Assembly (NCBI GenBank): GCA_027575805.1 | Contig: JANBPU010000170.1 | Location: 1 to 34,320 of the forward strand | Length of the DNA stretch: 34,320 bases | From: Mycoemilia scoparia | Taxonomy: Eukaryota; Kickxellomycota; Kickxellomycetes; Kickxellales; Kickxellaceae | Reading direction: 5' to 3' | Shown here: one piece after another, positions 10,113 to 19,740 of the stretch | How the letters are laid out: each line of letters begins with the position of its first letter | Position numbering within the stretch: position 1 is the stretch's first letter | Notes under the pieces: model-generated | The model's database searches: none | What the model saw: only the letters and a program-made list of their open reading frames with translations | Told to the model about the DNA's origin: nothing | Made by a program: the position numbers and the translations under genes

Positions 10113-10630
10113 CAAAGTCTCCCCTGGAGATGATATACACATCTATTGCTCTCGATTCGAACCATTCTTCAAATGGCCTTCCACTCTGTTTCCTTCCAAA
10201 AATGATAGTATCTGGTGTCAGCAATTATTGCAGAGCATATATCCTGATAGTCCCATTCACTGCACAAACCCAACATCTTGTTTGCATCACTGGGCACCAA
10301 TTGAATATCTTTCGACAAGGATATCCATATCAACTTGCAATGCTCAAAAATATTGCTTTAGCTTTGCCTCTAGTCGATACTATCGTTTTTTCTGAAAATA
10401 CCTTAATAGGTATTGTTAAATAGCAGCTGCAGAAACCAATTATCTGCATTGAACTCAACCAATTGATCATTAGCAACTTTCAGTTGCGGAAAAAACATAG
10501 CTTCCCGATTAAGTCTATGTTGTATCAAACTCTATTGTTTCTATTGTCAGGCCAAAAAGATAATTTAATAGAGTATTTACTAAATTGGTTTAAACTGTTT
10601 TATAATCATTAAAAAATAAATACATAACAT

Positions 10631-11016
10631 ACACTCCCGTATTCCATTAGTGATCATTTGTAAAATGGCATTTATTAGCTCTTGGATTTTGGCTAAATCA
10701 CAGAGTGTTTGCTATACAACTCCCGGGAGTCCATTTTTGTCTCTAAGGGTTTGCATAGTTTGATTATATGTCAGAGTCACCTCTCTAAAAGAGTATCAGA
10801 ATAACCTCACGAATAGCAGCATAAATTAATGCTCTATTAGTCAAATTTCAAGGAAGTTAAGGGTGTACAAATTGGTTACCTTTTGATAGAGAGCCTCTTA
10901 AATGCCTATGTATATATATGATATTTTGTTGACTTTGTTTATTCGAACAAAAACAATAAATCCATACCTAAAAGATAAACTGAGAAGGAGAGATGATGTG
11001 TGGTATTAGATTGGGA
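10631..11016. other. intergenic, downstream of ZNRD2-like gene
   Basis: AT-rich. It would hold the 3' UTR of the minus-strand gene ending at 11017. No other feature seen. Confidence 0.5.
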
Positions 11017-12342
11017 TTATTGTTTAATTGCTTCTAGGGCTTTAATAGCCTCAGCACAATATTTAATCGATTTTGTCAATTTTACAAAGAATTTTGGATT
11101 CGAAACCGCACAATTGATTGAGCAGTTAGATAGATCGACCAATTCCGATTTTAACACAGATATTGTATATTCTATAGGATCCTGCTGCTGATTGTGGTTA
11201 GTGGAGGTTAATATTTTATTACCCAAAACTGATAAAGATTTTTGTGGTGATTCATTTGTATTTTCAGGTTGTTTGGAATCAATGGGAGTTTTGTTAGTGA
11301 TTTTGGTTTGAGGTTTTATAGGAGATGAAATGATATCCATATTATTATCATCATCATCGGTATGCTTAACGTTAATAATATTGTCTTGTTTGGCTACAAG
11401 GTTATTATTTTCAACAGCATTATCGGCTTTTCTTTTGTTCTTGGAATCAGCATTAAAGGCAGCATTATTTCCCTTCTTTTTTGATTTATTCATCTTTTGG
11501 TAATTTTCTTCTGAGATATAAACCAAATTGCAAATAACACAATGTTCATATAGCTCTTGATCTCTAACCAACGGAATCTACCAATAATATATAAATATAT
11601 GATAAAAATAAGTTTTTGAATTAGTTTTCAGATAAAAGATAGGTGGTAGTAGTTGTAGTTGTAGACTTACACTATAGCAAGATTCATTTGGACATATTCT
11701 ATCAATAAGTGACCAACCTTGCAACATTTTCTTCCCAATCAATTCACTGGCCTTTTGAGATTGCTCTCTCTTTTTCTTTAACTCCGAGTTTACAGATTTT
11801 GGCTTCGATTCGACCTCAAAATGGTCATTATATTCTTGGTTATAAAGTTTGGGGTCAGAGCTGCTGTCCTTTATACTTTCTTTATCATTTTCTGTAGTAT
11901 TATCGGATTTGGATTCAGCTTCTGGTTCAGGCTCTTCGCCGCTAATTTCAAACCAATGATGCCAAACACACATTGGTTCTTTGGTTTCTGGGTTTCGCAT
12001 CAGTGGGGCCTGTATAAATTTTTATAAAAAGTAGTTGGGATTAGTCAATGTGAGAAAGCTAAATAACTTACTTAATGGGCGATTGATTTGGTATTTATAA
12101 CAACTGTGTGGTTGTTGTTAGTAAATGAAATATACACTTACCCCGCAGCTGTCAATGTTGCATTGCTCAGCCAACATAGCCTATAATATCAAAGGTATTC
12201 GAAAATACACAATAATGAATTATTTAGATAAATAGTACAGATAATAAAGAGTGAATGGGTTGTCTGGATAGATGGAATGGCTTACCCATCTTTTGAGCAT
12301 AAGTTTTGACATTCGGTCAGTAATAGTATCCAGCTTTGACAT
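11017..12342 (-). CDS. ZNRD2 (Sjogren autoantigen p27)-like double zinc-ribbon protein
   Basis: Four exons: 12342-12286, 12180-12142, 12009-11671, 11577-11017, all with GTAAG donors and TAG/CAG acceptors, giving 331 residues. Residues 11-52 form a first zinc ribbon: MSKLMLKRWAMLAEQC, then C26, C31, APLMR (33-37), C46 and H49. A second ribbon at 126-161 has KKMLQGWSLIDRICP, C138, C143, PLVR (147-150), C158 and C161. This arrangement (helix, 'GWxLL', CxxC-like knuckle, PLxR, CVxC) is that of the Auto_anti-p27 family, whose human member ZNRD2/SSSCA1 has one copy. The spacer is acidic and Lys-rich. The C terminus is low-complexity followed by a helical tail (ELVDLSNCS... to ALEAIKQ). The cellular role of fungal members is not established; human p27 is linked to centromeres and mitosis. 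Odd: first ribbon uses CVWH rather than CVxC. Confidence 0.85.
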
Positions 12343-12664
12343 CTTGAATCAGTTTGAACAATATATAATATAGCAATGCTAGTCGTAACTGTATATTAAG
12401 AAAAGAATAGTATTTCAGGGTCTAAGAGATTGTCTGTCCGTATATGTGAATCCAGTTCAATAAAAAACAAGTGACTAAAATCCGATATATGTGTGATCAT
12501 CATCAAAAAATTTATTGAAATTAAGGGGGCAATGCATAAATTAGTTATGGGTAATAGAGTAAAGTTTTGATTAAAATATGTTTTGGATATGTTTTTTAAA
12601 TAGAACCGAAAGGCAACAGGGAACAGCAATAATTGTGAACCAGGCGACGGTTGGGTTGACTTGC
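12343..12664. other. intergenic between ARFRP1-like and ZNRD2-like genes
   Basis: 322 bp between two genes in tandem on the minus strand. It would carry the 3' UTR of the upstream GTPase gene and the promoter of the ZNRD2-like gene. No clear TATA box or repeat. Confidence 0.5.
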
Positions 12665-13689
12665 TTAAATAAATACTGGAGGCCGATTAGGAACATTTTC
12701 CTGTATACGTTTATACAACCAATCAATTGCGCTTTTAACACCATCTCTACCAAGATAACAGAATCAATAAATAAACACATGTGTATGTGTTAGTTTTACC
12801 ATCCTCTTTTCAAACAGCAAACCACTGTTACAAATAATTATATAAAAGACTGTTTAGTTACCCAATTAGTGCAGATGTTCCTACAACACGAGCATCTCTC
12901 ATGTCAATAGTATCCACCATTTTATTTATAATCTCTTTTACTTGTTCGAGTGGCAATGCGTCTTCATGATCTTGTTTATTAGCAAGAATCATTACAGGCA
13001 CCCCAACTAATTCCTCGCTAGTCATTATAGCCTCTATAAACATCACACAATAAATAACAATGATAGTGAGTATGGTGAGTTGTTTTTAGACTACAGTAGG
13101 TCAAATAAAAGAAATTTTAATTGGGGTTTATTTACCGAATGTGCGTTTACATAATGGAATTCGATCCTTATCAACCGAATCAATCACAAATATAATAGCA
13201 TGTGAATCTGGATAATATGATTTCCATATACTGTGTAAATCAACTTGGCCACCCAGATCCAGAAATCGCATTTGACTTTTTTCGATACTAATCTTTGTCA
13301 CTACACGTACCATTAAATAAATACATTGATATGGTTTAATTCAATCAAAATATTCTCCATATAATATAATATAATATATATATAAGTCTCCTTACTATTT
13401 AATCCAACAGTTGGATAAATCTTTTCTGGTGGTAATGATGGAATATCAGTATACATTGATTTTATACGTTCCAGCAATGTCTACAACAACAACAACAACA
13501 ACAACAACAACATTTGGAATTAAAAACAATAAATAGGCATGTTTGGATTTATTAGATATATTAACAAAGACTTGATGAAAGATGGAGAGAGCTTACTGTT
13601 TTTCCGGCACCATCTAGTCCTAATAAAATCACACTGAATTGCTCTTGCCTGGTCAGATATCGATAGGCTTCACGAACTAAAGTAAACAT
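12665..13689 (-). CDS. ARL3: ARF-related small GTPase, ARFRP1 / yeast Arl3 orthologue
   Basis: Five exons: 13689-13597, 13480-13396, 13300-13136, 13033-12862, 12746-12665, giving 198 residues, the same length as I recall for yeast Arl3. G1 GLDGAGKT is at 24-31, switch I PTVGLN at 54-59, DLGGQ at 74-78, NKQD at 133-136 and TSAL at 167-170. The C terminus NRPPVFI resembles the yeast end. It starts Met-Phe with no Gly2, so it should not be myristoylated; in this family the N terminus is acetylated by NatC and binds Sys1 to reach the trans-Golgi, where it recruits Arl1 and golgins. Unusual: the residue before DLGGQ is Leu73, where most ARF-family members have Trp (WDxGGQ). Intron 1 holds an AAC microsatellite. 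The name ARL3 follows yeast; human ARFRP1 is the orthologue. Confidence 0.93.
13484..13512. repeat. (AAC)n microsatellite in ARFRP1 intron 1
   Basis: About ten tandem AAC units directly next to the 3' splice site (read TTG on the coding strand). On the transcript they form a U/G-rich tract close to the acceptor, so length could influence splicing. Confidence 0.85.
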
Positions 13690-14006
13690 TTGATTTTTTG
13701 TGCATATATAGCTGAATGGATTATTTCTATCACAAGACCAAATAGTAATAATATTATTTTTTATTTATTGTTCTTTTGATGATTTTAGTAAAGTTAGCTT
13801 GTAGATCCTGTTATGGGTAGAAGGCTATGTTGCGTAATTAAATTTACCCGCATTCCATTGTTGAGTTTCTATTTATTTTCAGTTACAAATAGATAATGTA
13901 TAAATTTTTTCATTAGTATTAATAATTATATACTATACTAGGAAAAGTGTACCAAACGAATGATAAATCACAAAAAAAACACAAGACAAAAATATAAAAC
14001 ACCATT
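13690..14006. other. intergenic upstream of ARFRP1-like gene
   Basis: AT-rich. A TATATA-containing motif at about 13704-13711 lies some 15-20 bp upstream of the ARFRP1 ATG. Nothing else recognised before the foldback element. Confidence 0.45.
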
Positions 14007-14107
14007 TGGCTGGAAATTTTTGAAGGGTACCTTTTGGTGGCCGTCGACTATAGGGGGTCACAGTCCCAGTTGATTAACAAATAGTCTACTTCAAAGATAA
14101 CCACCTA
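14007..14107 (+). mobile_element. foldback MITE, family A copy 3
   Basis: 101 bp with diverged ends: left TGGCTGGAAATTTTTGAAGG, right (reverse complement) TAGGTGGTTATCTTTGAAGT. The interior CTTTTGGTGGCC and CTATAGGGGG blocks are well kept. It is flanked by TT rather than TA. It ends 9 bp from the stop codon of the phosphate transporter gene, so it lies in that gene's 3' UTR. Confidence 0.75.
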
Positions 14108-14116
14108 TTTGAGAAG

Positions 14117-17100
14117 TTAGAATCCAAGGATTGTCATGGCACCATACCCAATCGAAATGATGATGCCATACGAAATAATACTGGCTGGAATACCAACAAT
14201 GAAAAAGTCTTTAGTTGTAACGTATCTGTTGCCCATACTATCTTCTTGCATAACTGCATTCATGTTGGGGAAGCCAGATACTGGTAGCCCCATAGCACCT
14301 GACGCCATCAGGGCAGATCCCATTACTAGCAACCGAGAATGAGGTGCTGGGAGATGCGACCCGACTTCGGCAACTATCGGAAGTATGATCAATGCGCCGA
14401 CAGTGTGCGAAATAAACGTACATACAACTAAGATCAGGCCACATACTGTGCACAGTATCATGAATAGGGGCATTCCATCCACGATGTTTTCAATGTTGCC
14501 AGCGATTACTTGTAATAGGCCGCTCGACTGCACGGCACGGCCGAGAGCAACTCCCCCCATGGCGAGCATGATTACGGTCCACAAAAAGTTGTTGAAATCT
14601 TCTTTCGTCAATAAAGCTGGGTGGCAGAACAGCATTACGAGCGGGAAAATGGCAATGACTCCCATGTCGCCAAATATCCATTGCAACTTGGACTCAACGC
14701 ACCACAGAATGATTGTTGCGATTGTGACTAGACAGACATAAATCTGTATTGGCTTGAGTTTTTCTGGAGTGTACCGAATCTTGTTGATGTTGGGTGTTGA
14801 TCTGTTGGGCCGGTACACAATGACCAAAAGTATCCAAATAAGCAGGTCTGTTATAATACAAACTGGGATTGTGACAAAGAACCATTGGAGCCACGATGGT
14901 TTGGGATCCATTGTGTTGATGGCAATGATATTCTGTGGCGATGCAATTGGAGATGCCATTCCACCGACATTCGAAGCAAGAGCGATTCCGATTATAAGGC
15001 ATTGGGCATAGCTGCTACCCACGGGCAGCGTGCGCAGGATAGGCTGGATAAGGGAGAAACACAAGACAGGGGCCGCTACATTACTGATCCACATGCTAGC
15101 AAATGTAGCAACAAATATGTTCACTAGAAGCACGTTGCGCGGCCGGGTTCCGGCCTTTGACAGGACCCACGATGCGACTATACGAGCAATGTTGTGCTTA
15201 CTCAGTGCTGCAGCAATAGTAAAGCCACCAAGCAGCAACATAATCACGGGGCTAAACATGGCAGAAAAGACTTCATGAGTGGCTTCCTCAGCAGTCAGAG
15301 ATCGGTATCCGTTCTTGGCCTTAGGATCTGGGGCTCTCATGACTCTCAGAACCACAGCCAACAGAGGCACCATCATAGCAGTTACATGTAGGGGGAATGT
15401 TTCGGTAGCCCACAGCAAAGACACATAAATTAGCAAGGCCCAGCATCGGTGTTGTTCGCCCCCACTGAAGGTAGGGACGAGTAGCAGGATACCAAGCACT
15501 GATGTACAGGCCAGGAAGTACAAAAAGGTCTTGATGCGGGTCGATATCCTTCGTCTTGGCTTGAATGGGATGTTTGAAGTCTCTAGCCCGCCAACATCGG
15601 TGGAGGCAAGCTTCATATCTTGTACCTCAACCGCCCCAGCTCTCCGTTCCAGATTAATCATGTCGCGCCACACTGTATTACGATCCCACACAATCTGTTC
15701 CCTCAGGTATTTCTTGAGTTCTTCGAATACCGCCTCGATGTTATCTGATTGGCCGGTGGCTTTGGCATATATGCGAGTGACCTTTTCGACCTCTTTTACT
15801 AGCCTTTTTCGGGTATTTGAAGTAAACGGGTAGGCGGGCAGTACCTGGTTTTCCATATAGGAGTCACGTAGCTTGAGGCCTGTCACTTTATCGAATTTTT
15901 TGAGAATTTTGGAAAACCCAGTAAAGTTAAGGCGGGCATAAGACCGCAAATCATGGAGTAGAATAAACAGGTCACGGGCCTTATTGCGTATATCATGGGA
16001 ATGGGATGGTGATCCATGCCTATTGTGAGAGGTCGATATGTGGTGGTGGTGGTGATGCCTGGTGTTGTAGTCGCCATTATTATTGCCATAGCAATGACCA
16101 TGGCCGCCATGGCGACCTTGGTTCAGATATGGTGAAGGTGAAGGCGATGTTGATTCATGATTCGATGGAGATACGCTTTCATCGTTGCTGTCAAGGTATG
16201 CGGGCACATTAGCGTTAGTAATGTTTCTTGGAGTGGTTGCACCAAAGTCAAAATGTGTACTACCATAGCTCCTATGCGCTCCTCCTCCTCCTCCTCCATC
16301 TGCTCCACTGGCACTGGTAGCATTGGTATTGCTACTGTCTTTTTGCGTGTGCTTGAATGTCCAATAGTCACTCCCACTCCCGCCAGCAGTCGCAGCTGAT
16401 TCGCCATTGCTATTTCTGGGTACTACAGTTTCATGGTGAGCATTTGGCGAGGGCTCAGCCAGGGAAGCATTCGAGTTTATAAGGGTCGAAGCAGCAGTGG
16501 CTCTGCGTGGGTTTGGTATAGCATGACTATTTTTATTATTACTAGTAGCAGTAATAGTAATGTGCTGCTGTCTATGATGATTACTAGGGGTGGTAGTTCT
16601 TTCAGAATGACCTCCTCCTGCTGCTGCTGCTGCTCCTGCTATTGCACGGTCATCATCTAATGTAGTGGGAGATGTGCATGGCGATGCTGATCCAAATACT
16701 CCACTGCTGCCACTATTAAACGGCTTACCATTGTTTAGATACTTTGAGGCTTCTTTTTCCAACAATTCGACCTGGGAAAACAATTCGCCCTCCTTCTTGG
16801 CATAGAATGCAACAACAGAGTCTAGTTCGGGATTGAGGGCAGCAATAAAGGTAGCATCAGCTCTAGACTCTGTGCTGCTGCCTATCAAAGGGGTCTCTTC
16901 GTCATTATGGGCGGGAGATCGTCTCGCAATGATGTCACGCTCGATGTTATACAAGAGCTTTTTGAGGTTAGAATAGCTACATGAATGTAAGTTGCATAAA
17001 TAGAAGGAATTGGCACAATTGTTAGTCTGTGTTTGTGTACAGTATGCTAGTAGTAGTGGCGGTGAGGTATTAGGGGTGAGAAAATCAGCAGTGGAATTTG

Positions 17101-17374
17101 GGGAATAAGATTGACCCGATGCTATTGGCAGATATGAACAGCCAAAATAGATTGTTGGTGGAGATTGCAATAGTAGGGGCTTATACTGATCTTCAAAAGA
17201 AAAAAGCCCAGTGGATGAGGAAGATAGGGAGGGGTGTGATAATGGATGGGAATGGGGAGGCTGATAGGGGAATCGAGCACGAATATAGGAATAAAGGCAT
17301 CTAGATACTTGCTGGAGGTAGGAGTCGGCCCATTCAGGCACAGAATTAAACTGGATGACGTTGGAAAACTTCAT
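14117..17374 (-). CDS. SPX-domain low-affinity phosphate transporter (Pho87/Pho90/Pho91 type)
   Basis: Open over its full length as 1085 codons, but best read as two exons, 17374-17313 and 16976-14117, giving 973 residues. The intron would be GC-AG, and its removal restores the SPX start EWADSYLHYSNLKKLL. The SPX domain is split by a Ser/Asn/His/Gly-rich insert of about 240 residues (H6 run included) and resumes at IRNKARDLFILLHDL, with KILKKFDKVTG (Lys-rich inositol-pyrophosphate-sensing helix). From about residue 500 a multi-spanning CitMHS/Na-sulphate symporter domain follows, with WISNVAAPVL, NVGGMASPIASPQN, SHTVGALIILP and ASGAMGLPVSGFPN. Yeast relatives import phosphate at low affinity at the plasma membrane (Pho87, Pho90) or export it from the vacuole (Pho91), controlled through SPX. 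Which of the three this matches is not resolved. A foldback element lies just beyond the stop. Confidence 0.93.
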   Translation of the reverse strand: MKFSNVIQFNSVPEWADSYLQQVSRCLYSYIRARFPYQPPHSHPLSHPSLSSSSTGLFSFEDQYKPLLLQSPPTIYFGCSYLPIASGQSYSPNSTADFLTPNTSPPLLLAYCTQTQTNNCANSFYLCNLHSCSYSNLKKLLYNIERDIIARRSPAHNDEETPLIGSSTESRADATFIAALNPELDSVVAFYAKKEGELFSQVELLEKEASKYLNNGKPFNSGSSGVFGSASPCTSPTTLDDDRAIAGAAAAAGGGHSERTTTPSNHHRQQHITITATSNNKNSHAIPNPRRATAASTLINSNASLAEPSPNAHHETVVPRNSNGESAATAGGSGSDYWTFKHTQKDSSNTNATSASGADGGGGGGAHRSYGSTHFDFGATTPRNITNANVPAYLDSNDESVSPSNHESTSPSPSPYLNQGRHGGHGHCYGNNNGDYNTRHHHHHHISTSHNRHGSPSHSHDIRNKARDLFILLHDLRSYARLNFTGFSKILKKFDKVTGLKLRDSYMENQVLPAYPFTSNTRKRLVKEVEKVTRIYAKATGQSDNIEAVFEELKKYLREQIVWDRNTVWRDMINLERRAGAVEVQDMKLASTDVGGLETSNIPFKPRRRISTRIKTFLYFLACTSVLGILLLVPTFSGGEQHRCWALLIYVSLLWATETFPLHVTAMMVPLLAVVLRVMRAPDPKAKNGYRSLTAEEATHEVFSAMFSPVIMLLLGGFTIAAALSKHNIARIVASWVLSKAGTRPRNVLLVNIFVATFASMWISNVAAPVLCFSLIQPILRTLPVGSSYAQCLIIGIALASNVGGMASPIASPQNIIAINTMDPKPSWLQWFFVTIPVCIITDLLIWILLVIVYRPNRSTPNINKIRYTPEKLKPIQIYVCLVTIATIILWCVESKLQWIFGDMGVIAIFPLVMLFCHPALLTKEDFNNFLWTVIMLAMGGVALGRAVQSSGLLQVIAGNIENIVDGMPLFMILCTVCGLILVVCTFISHTVGALIILPIVAEVGSHLPAPHSRLLVMGSALMASGAMGLPVSGFPNMNAVMQEDSMGNRYVTTKDFFIVGIPASIISYGIIISIGYGAMTILGF
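16977..17312 (-). other. probable GC-AG intron, 336 nt, frame-preserving
   Basis: Donor CA|GCAAGT at 17312 and acceptor TGTAG|C at 16977. The length is 112 codons with no stop, so a naive ORF reads through. Family knowledge argues that the 112 residues do not belong: in SPX proteins the first helix (VPEWxxxYL) is followed at once by YxxLKKLL. Splicing joins them with one His codon across the junction. A GT donor nearby (GTATCT) would give the wrong phase. Confidence 0.75.
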
Positions 17375-19103
17375 GTCGCAAAGGCTATTGTACTTGGCTC
17401 TTCAATGGATGTCAGCGCTTTAGAGGGTACATATAGGCATACACGCATACACACGGGATGAAGCCAAAGACAATACTGAAAGTAGATAAAGTATAGAGAG
17501 AGTGTGTTGTAGAGGAAAATAGTATGGAGAAAAGGAGCTTGAAGAAAAAGAGTTGTAAAGAAAGATTTAAAGACAAGTGATAGTTATAGACTAGTGGAAA
17601 TGAATAAGCCGATCACAGGATATATTATGCGTTATTTGCGATGCAGGGGAGAGGGATAGTAGGAGCAAAAGAGAATGGGCAAAGATTGTTGGCTGACCGA
17701 TCACCACCACTCGGACACACTCGCATACAGACAGACAGGGAAATTAACAATGCACTGGGTAAAACACAGAAAAACTGAGTAGCTAGTTCTTTTTTAAACT
17801 TGGGGTGCGTTGGTGGTTACTTCCGTCATCGCCTCCTATTATAGAAATCGGGTTTCAATCCCCAGGCTATGTGACTGATATGCCAGATCTTCCTTCTTCA
17901 TGTATTCAAGCGGGGCTTTTAAAAGATGTACACAGAACGCTCAATATCGCATTTGCCCAGCTGCGACTGCCACGGATCCCTTTGGCTCGGCGTATTACTT
18001 GCCCGCTAGTTTTAGAGATGTCTCTGTTACCAAAGAGCATAGTAAGCAAGGAGAGTTGTTGATGGCTGCGTTGGCGGGGATGGTGGGATTGCATTATTGT
18101 TTCTAGCCAGAATTGCGTTTGTTTGCAAAGAAAAGCCTTGCTTGTGGCTATGGAGATGGGCGTGGGCGATTAATTTACACGCCGCGCCAAAGCAAAGTAG
18201 TAAAGAGTCATAGTGTTAGTGTTAGTGTCAGTATGTTTCAGGCTCTCTCACTCAAAGACACGCATCAGGCTAGAAAAGGAGGAAGGGCACGTGAGTCGAT
18301 AACCAGAGAGTTTTTTGTTTAACATGGCCACCACTACTACTACTATCAGGCCAGGACCACCCAGGCAGTAAATCATCGGCCGGCTATCGGTATCAGTAGC
18401 ATTGGTATTAGAATCTATAATTTTGCTGCCAAGAGCATAGACACGTGTGTAAATGAATATACACACATAAAAGCCAGTCCTAATGGAGGGATTCCAACCA
18501 AGAAATCCATCACATGCAACGATTTGGCTTCTCTGGTTTGCTAGGATACTTTTCCTTTTATAGCATATGGCTTTTATAGCAAAGGCTCAGGCTTTCTCAC
18601 TGAACTGTGTACATATATATTAGTGTGCGGGAGCGATAGCAATAGCATTTTAAGGTCATGTGGGGCTCATAGACTTGGTGGCACCGACCACAGCCACCAC
18701 CCAAAATAATGATACGAATACCTTTGGTAGCTCTGTGTGTGGCCGAGATTCCATGGAAAAGCAGAGCTATACTCGGCAATTAGAAAAGAGAGGGTGAGTG
18801 TGTAAGGCTATTGCGGCTGGGCTTTGGGATGCTCCTTGTTAAGCCATTGCCATGCACAGTTGGCGGCATTTCTGACATTTGGCTATGATTTGAAGCCCCG
18901 CTCACCTCCTACTCTACTGGCACGCTACATTGCCATTGCCATCACGAGACTCTAGGCAAGAAACAGGGAACACCATGTCCATAGTATAACATACATTGAA
19001 TAGCCAGAAAATGCAAAGGGGCTGAGAGACACAGAGGAATGCTGAGCCAAATGCTAGTCCAACCACAACTATGGTGTAATAAAGCTGTGAGTATATTCGC
19101 ATT
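17375..19103. other. long intergenic region between divergent genes
   Basis: Holds the promoters of the SPX transporter (minus) and, beyond the element at 19104-19190, of the methyltransferase (plus). One stretch, 17840-18106, looks protein-like in two frames (see separate entry). The rest contains short GT/GA-rich runs and no convincing gene or RNA. Confidence 0.45.
17900..18106 (+). CDS. possible short ORF, 68 residues
   Basis: An ORF starting MYSSGAFKRCTQ with a composition more like real protein than its AT-rich surroundings (for example DPFGSAYYLPASFRDVS, and a hydrophobic end MAALAGMVGLHYCF). A pyrimidine-rich acceptor-like site CTCCTATTATAG ends at about 17842, so this could instead be a terminal exon, and an overlapping plus-strand frame (17805-18062) is also open. 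No family recognised, no upstream exon found. Confidence 0.2.
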   Translation: MYSSGAFKRCTQNAQYRICPAATATDPFGSAYYLPASFRDVSVTKEHSKQGELLMAALAGMVGLHYCF

Positions 19104-19190
19104 TGAGTTATTATTTTCGAAGGGCTATAGAGTCACTCATTTGGCTGGGATTTCCCCCATCAACATGCACCCTTCAAAAATTATGATCCA
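19104..19190 (-). mobile_element. foldback MITE, family A copy 4 (shortened)
   Basis: 87 bp. Left end TGAGTTATTATTTTCGAAGG and right end (reverse complement) TGGATCATAATTTTTGAAGG are clear family ends. The loop is shorter than in other copies, missing about 15 bp. It is flanked by TT on both sides. Confidence 0.75.
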
Positions 19191-19740
19191 TTTGCTTGTT
19201 AATTATAATGCTTGGCATGGCATACATTAATTCACCCGATCCCATTAGCCAATTCTTTGGATATATATCACGACAACAATAAGGCTGTCAATGAGAAAAT
19301 GGTGGAAATTCACTGGTGATCAGGCGTGAAATAGGCAGAAATGGGACCTCGTAGCTTTGCCCAATCGCCAGCCAATCCATATGCACTTCCTGGGGACCTA
19401 TTTTGTCTAGGATGGTGTGAAATCTGACCAGATAATAATAATAATAAAAGCTGGGTCCAAGCTCATCAGCGCTCTTTGTAAGCCCATTATAATGTCATGC
19501 CATGCGTTTTTCTACATCCATTGAGCCAAATCAGAGAAAAATGGTGTATGTATGGGCGCGTGTCCCATATTCGGCGTCGTTTAGATAAGCCACCATCACT
19601 CCACATGCTGCTTTTTATTAGCGGCTCTCGGCCACACCTACTACATTTACGCATATAAATATTCCTACTAGATATCATTCTAGAAAATTTCACACATCTT
19701 GTTTACATATTCCTCGCCTTCATAGCTACTAAACATAAGC
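19191..19740. other. intergenic, promoter of methyltransferase gene
   Basis: No gene seen. CATATAAATATTCC at about 19651-19664 provides a TATAAATA box about 88 bp upstream of the ATG at 19741, the same kind of box and spacing as the secreted-protein genes at 27.9 and 30.0 kb. Confidence 0.5.

Larger units (their letters stand above)
9225..10630 (+). repeat. 1.4-kb duplicated segment, copy 1 (inverted relative to 30942-32329)
   Basis: By-eye alignment of this segment with the reverse complement of 30942-32329 is continuous from CTCAGTAAA (9229) to the ATAAATACATAACATA stretch near 10630, with few indels. Identity varies: about 97% over 9543-9764, lower (about 85-90%) elsewhere. No terminal inverted repeats or clear target duplications were found, so it may be a segmental duplication or a transposable element of unknown type. 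It contains a 52-residue ORF (9954-10112), a broken copy of a 73-residue ORF (9543-9764, minus) and a shared TATAAAA at 9841. Confidence 0.85.

Noticed and set aside
10145..10165. GATTCGAACC, a tRNA B-box-like string (minus strand GGTTCGAATC)
   Set aside because: The flanking bases do not form a T stem, no acceptor or anticodon stem fits, and the copy at 31.4 kb lacks it.
10130..10423. 97-residue open frame on the plus strand, with a 98-residue counterpart at 31138-31434 on the minus strand
   Set aside because: Differences between the two copies are spread evenly over codon positions with many radical replacements, and the stop position differs. It is open by chance within the duplication.
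16977..17312. Reading the 112 extra residues as a genuine insertion in the SPX domain
   Set aside because: It would separate two helices that pack directly together in all SPX proteins I know, and clean GC-AG splice sites exist in the right phase.
17838..17862. GGGTTTCAATCCCC, another T-arm-like string
   Set aside because: The loop does not fit the TTCnAnT rule and no acceptor stem can be paired at the right distance.
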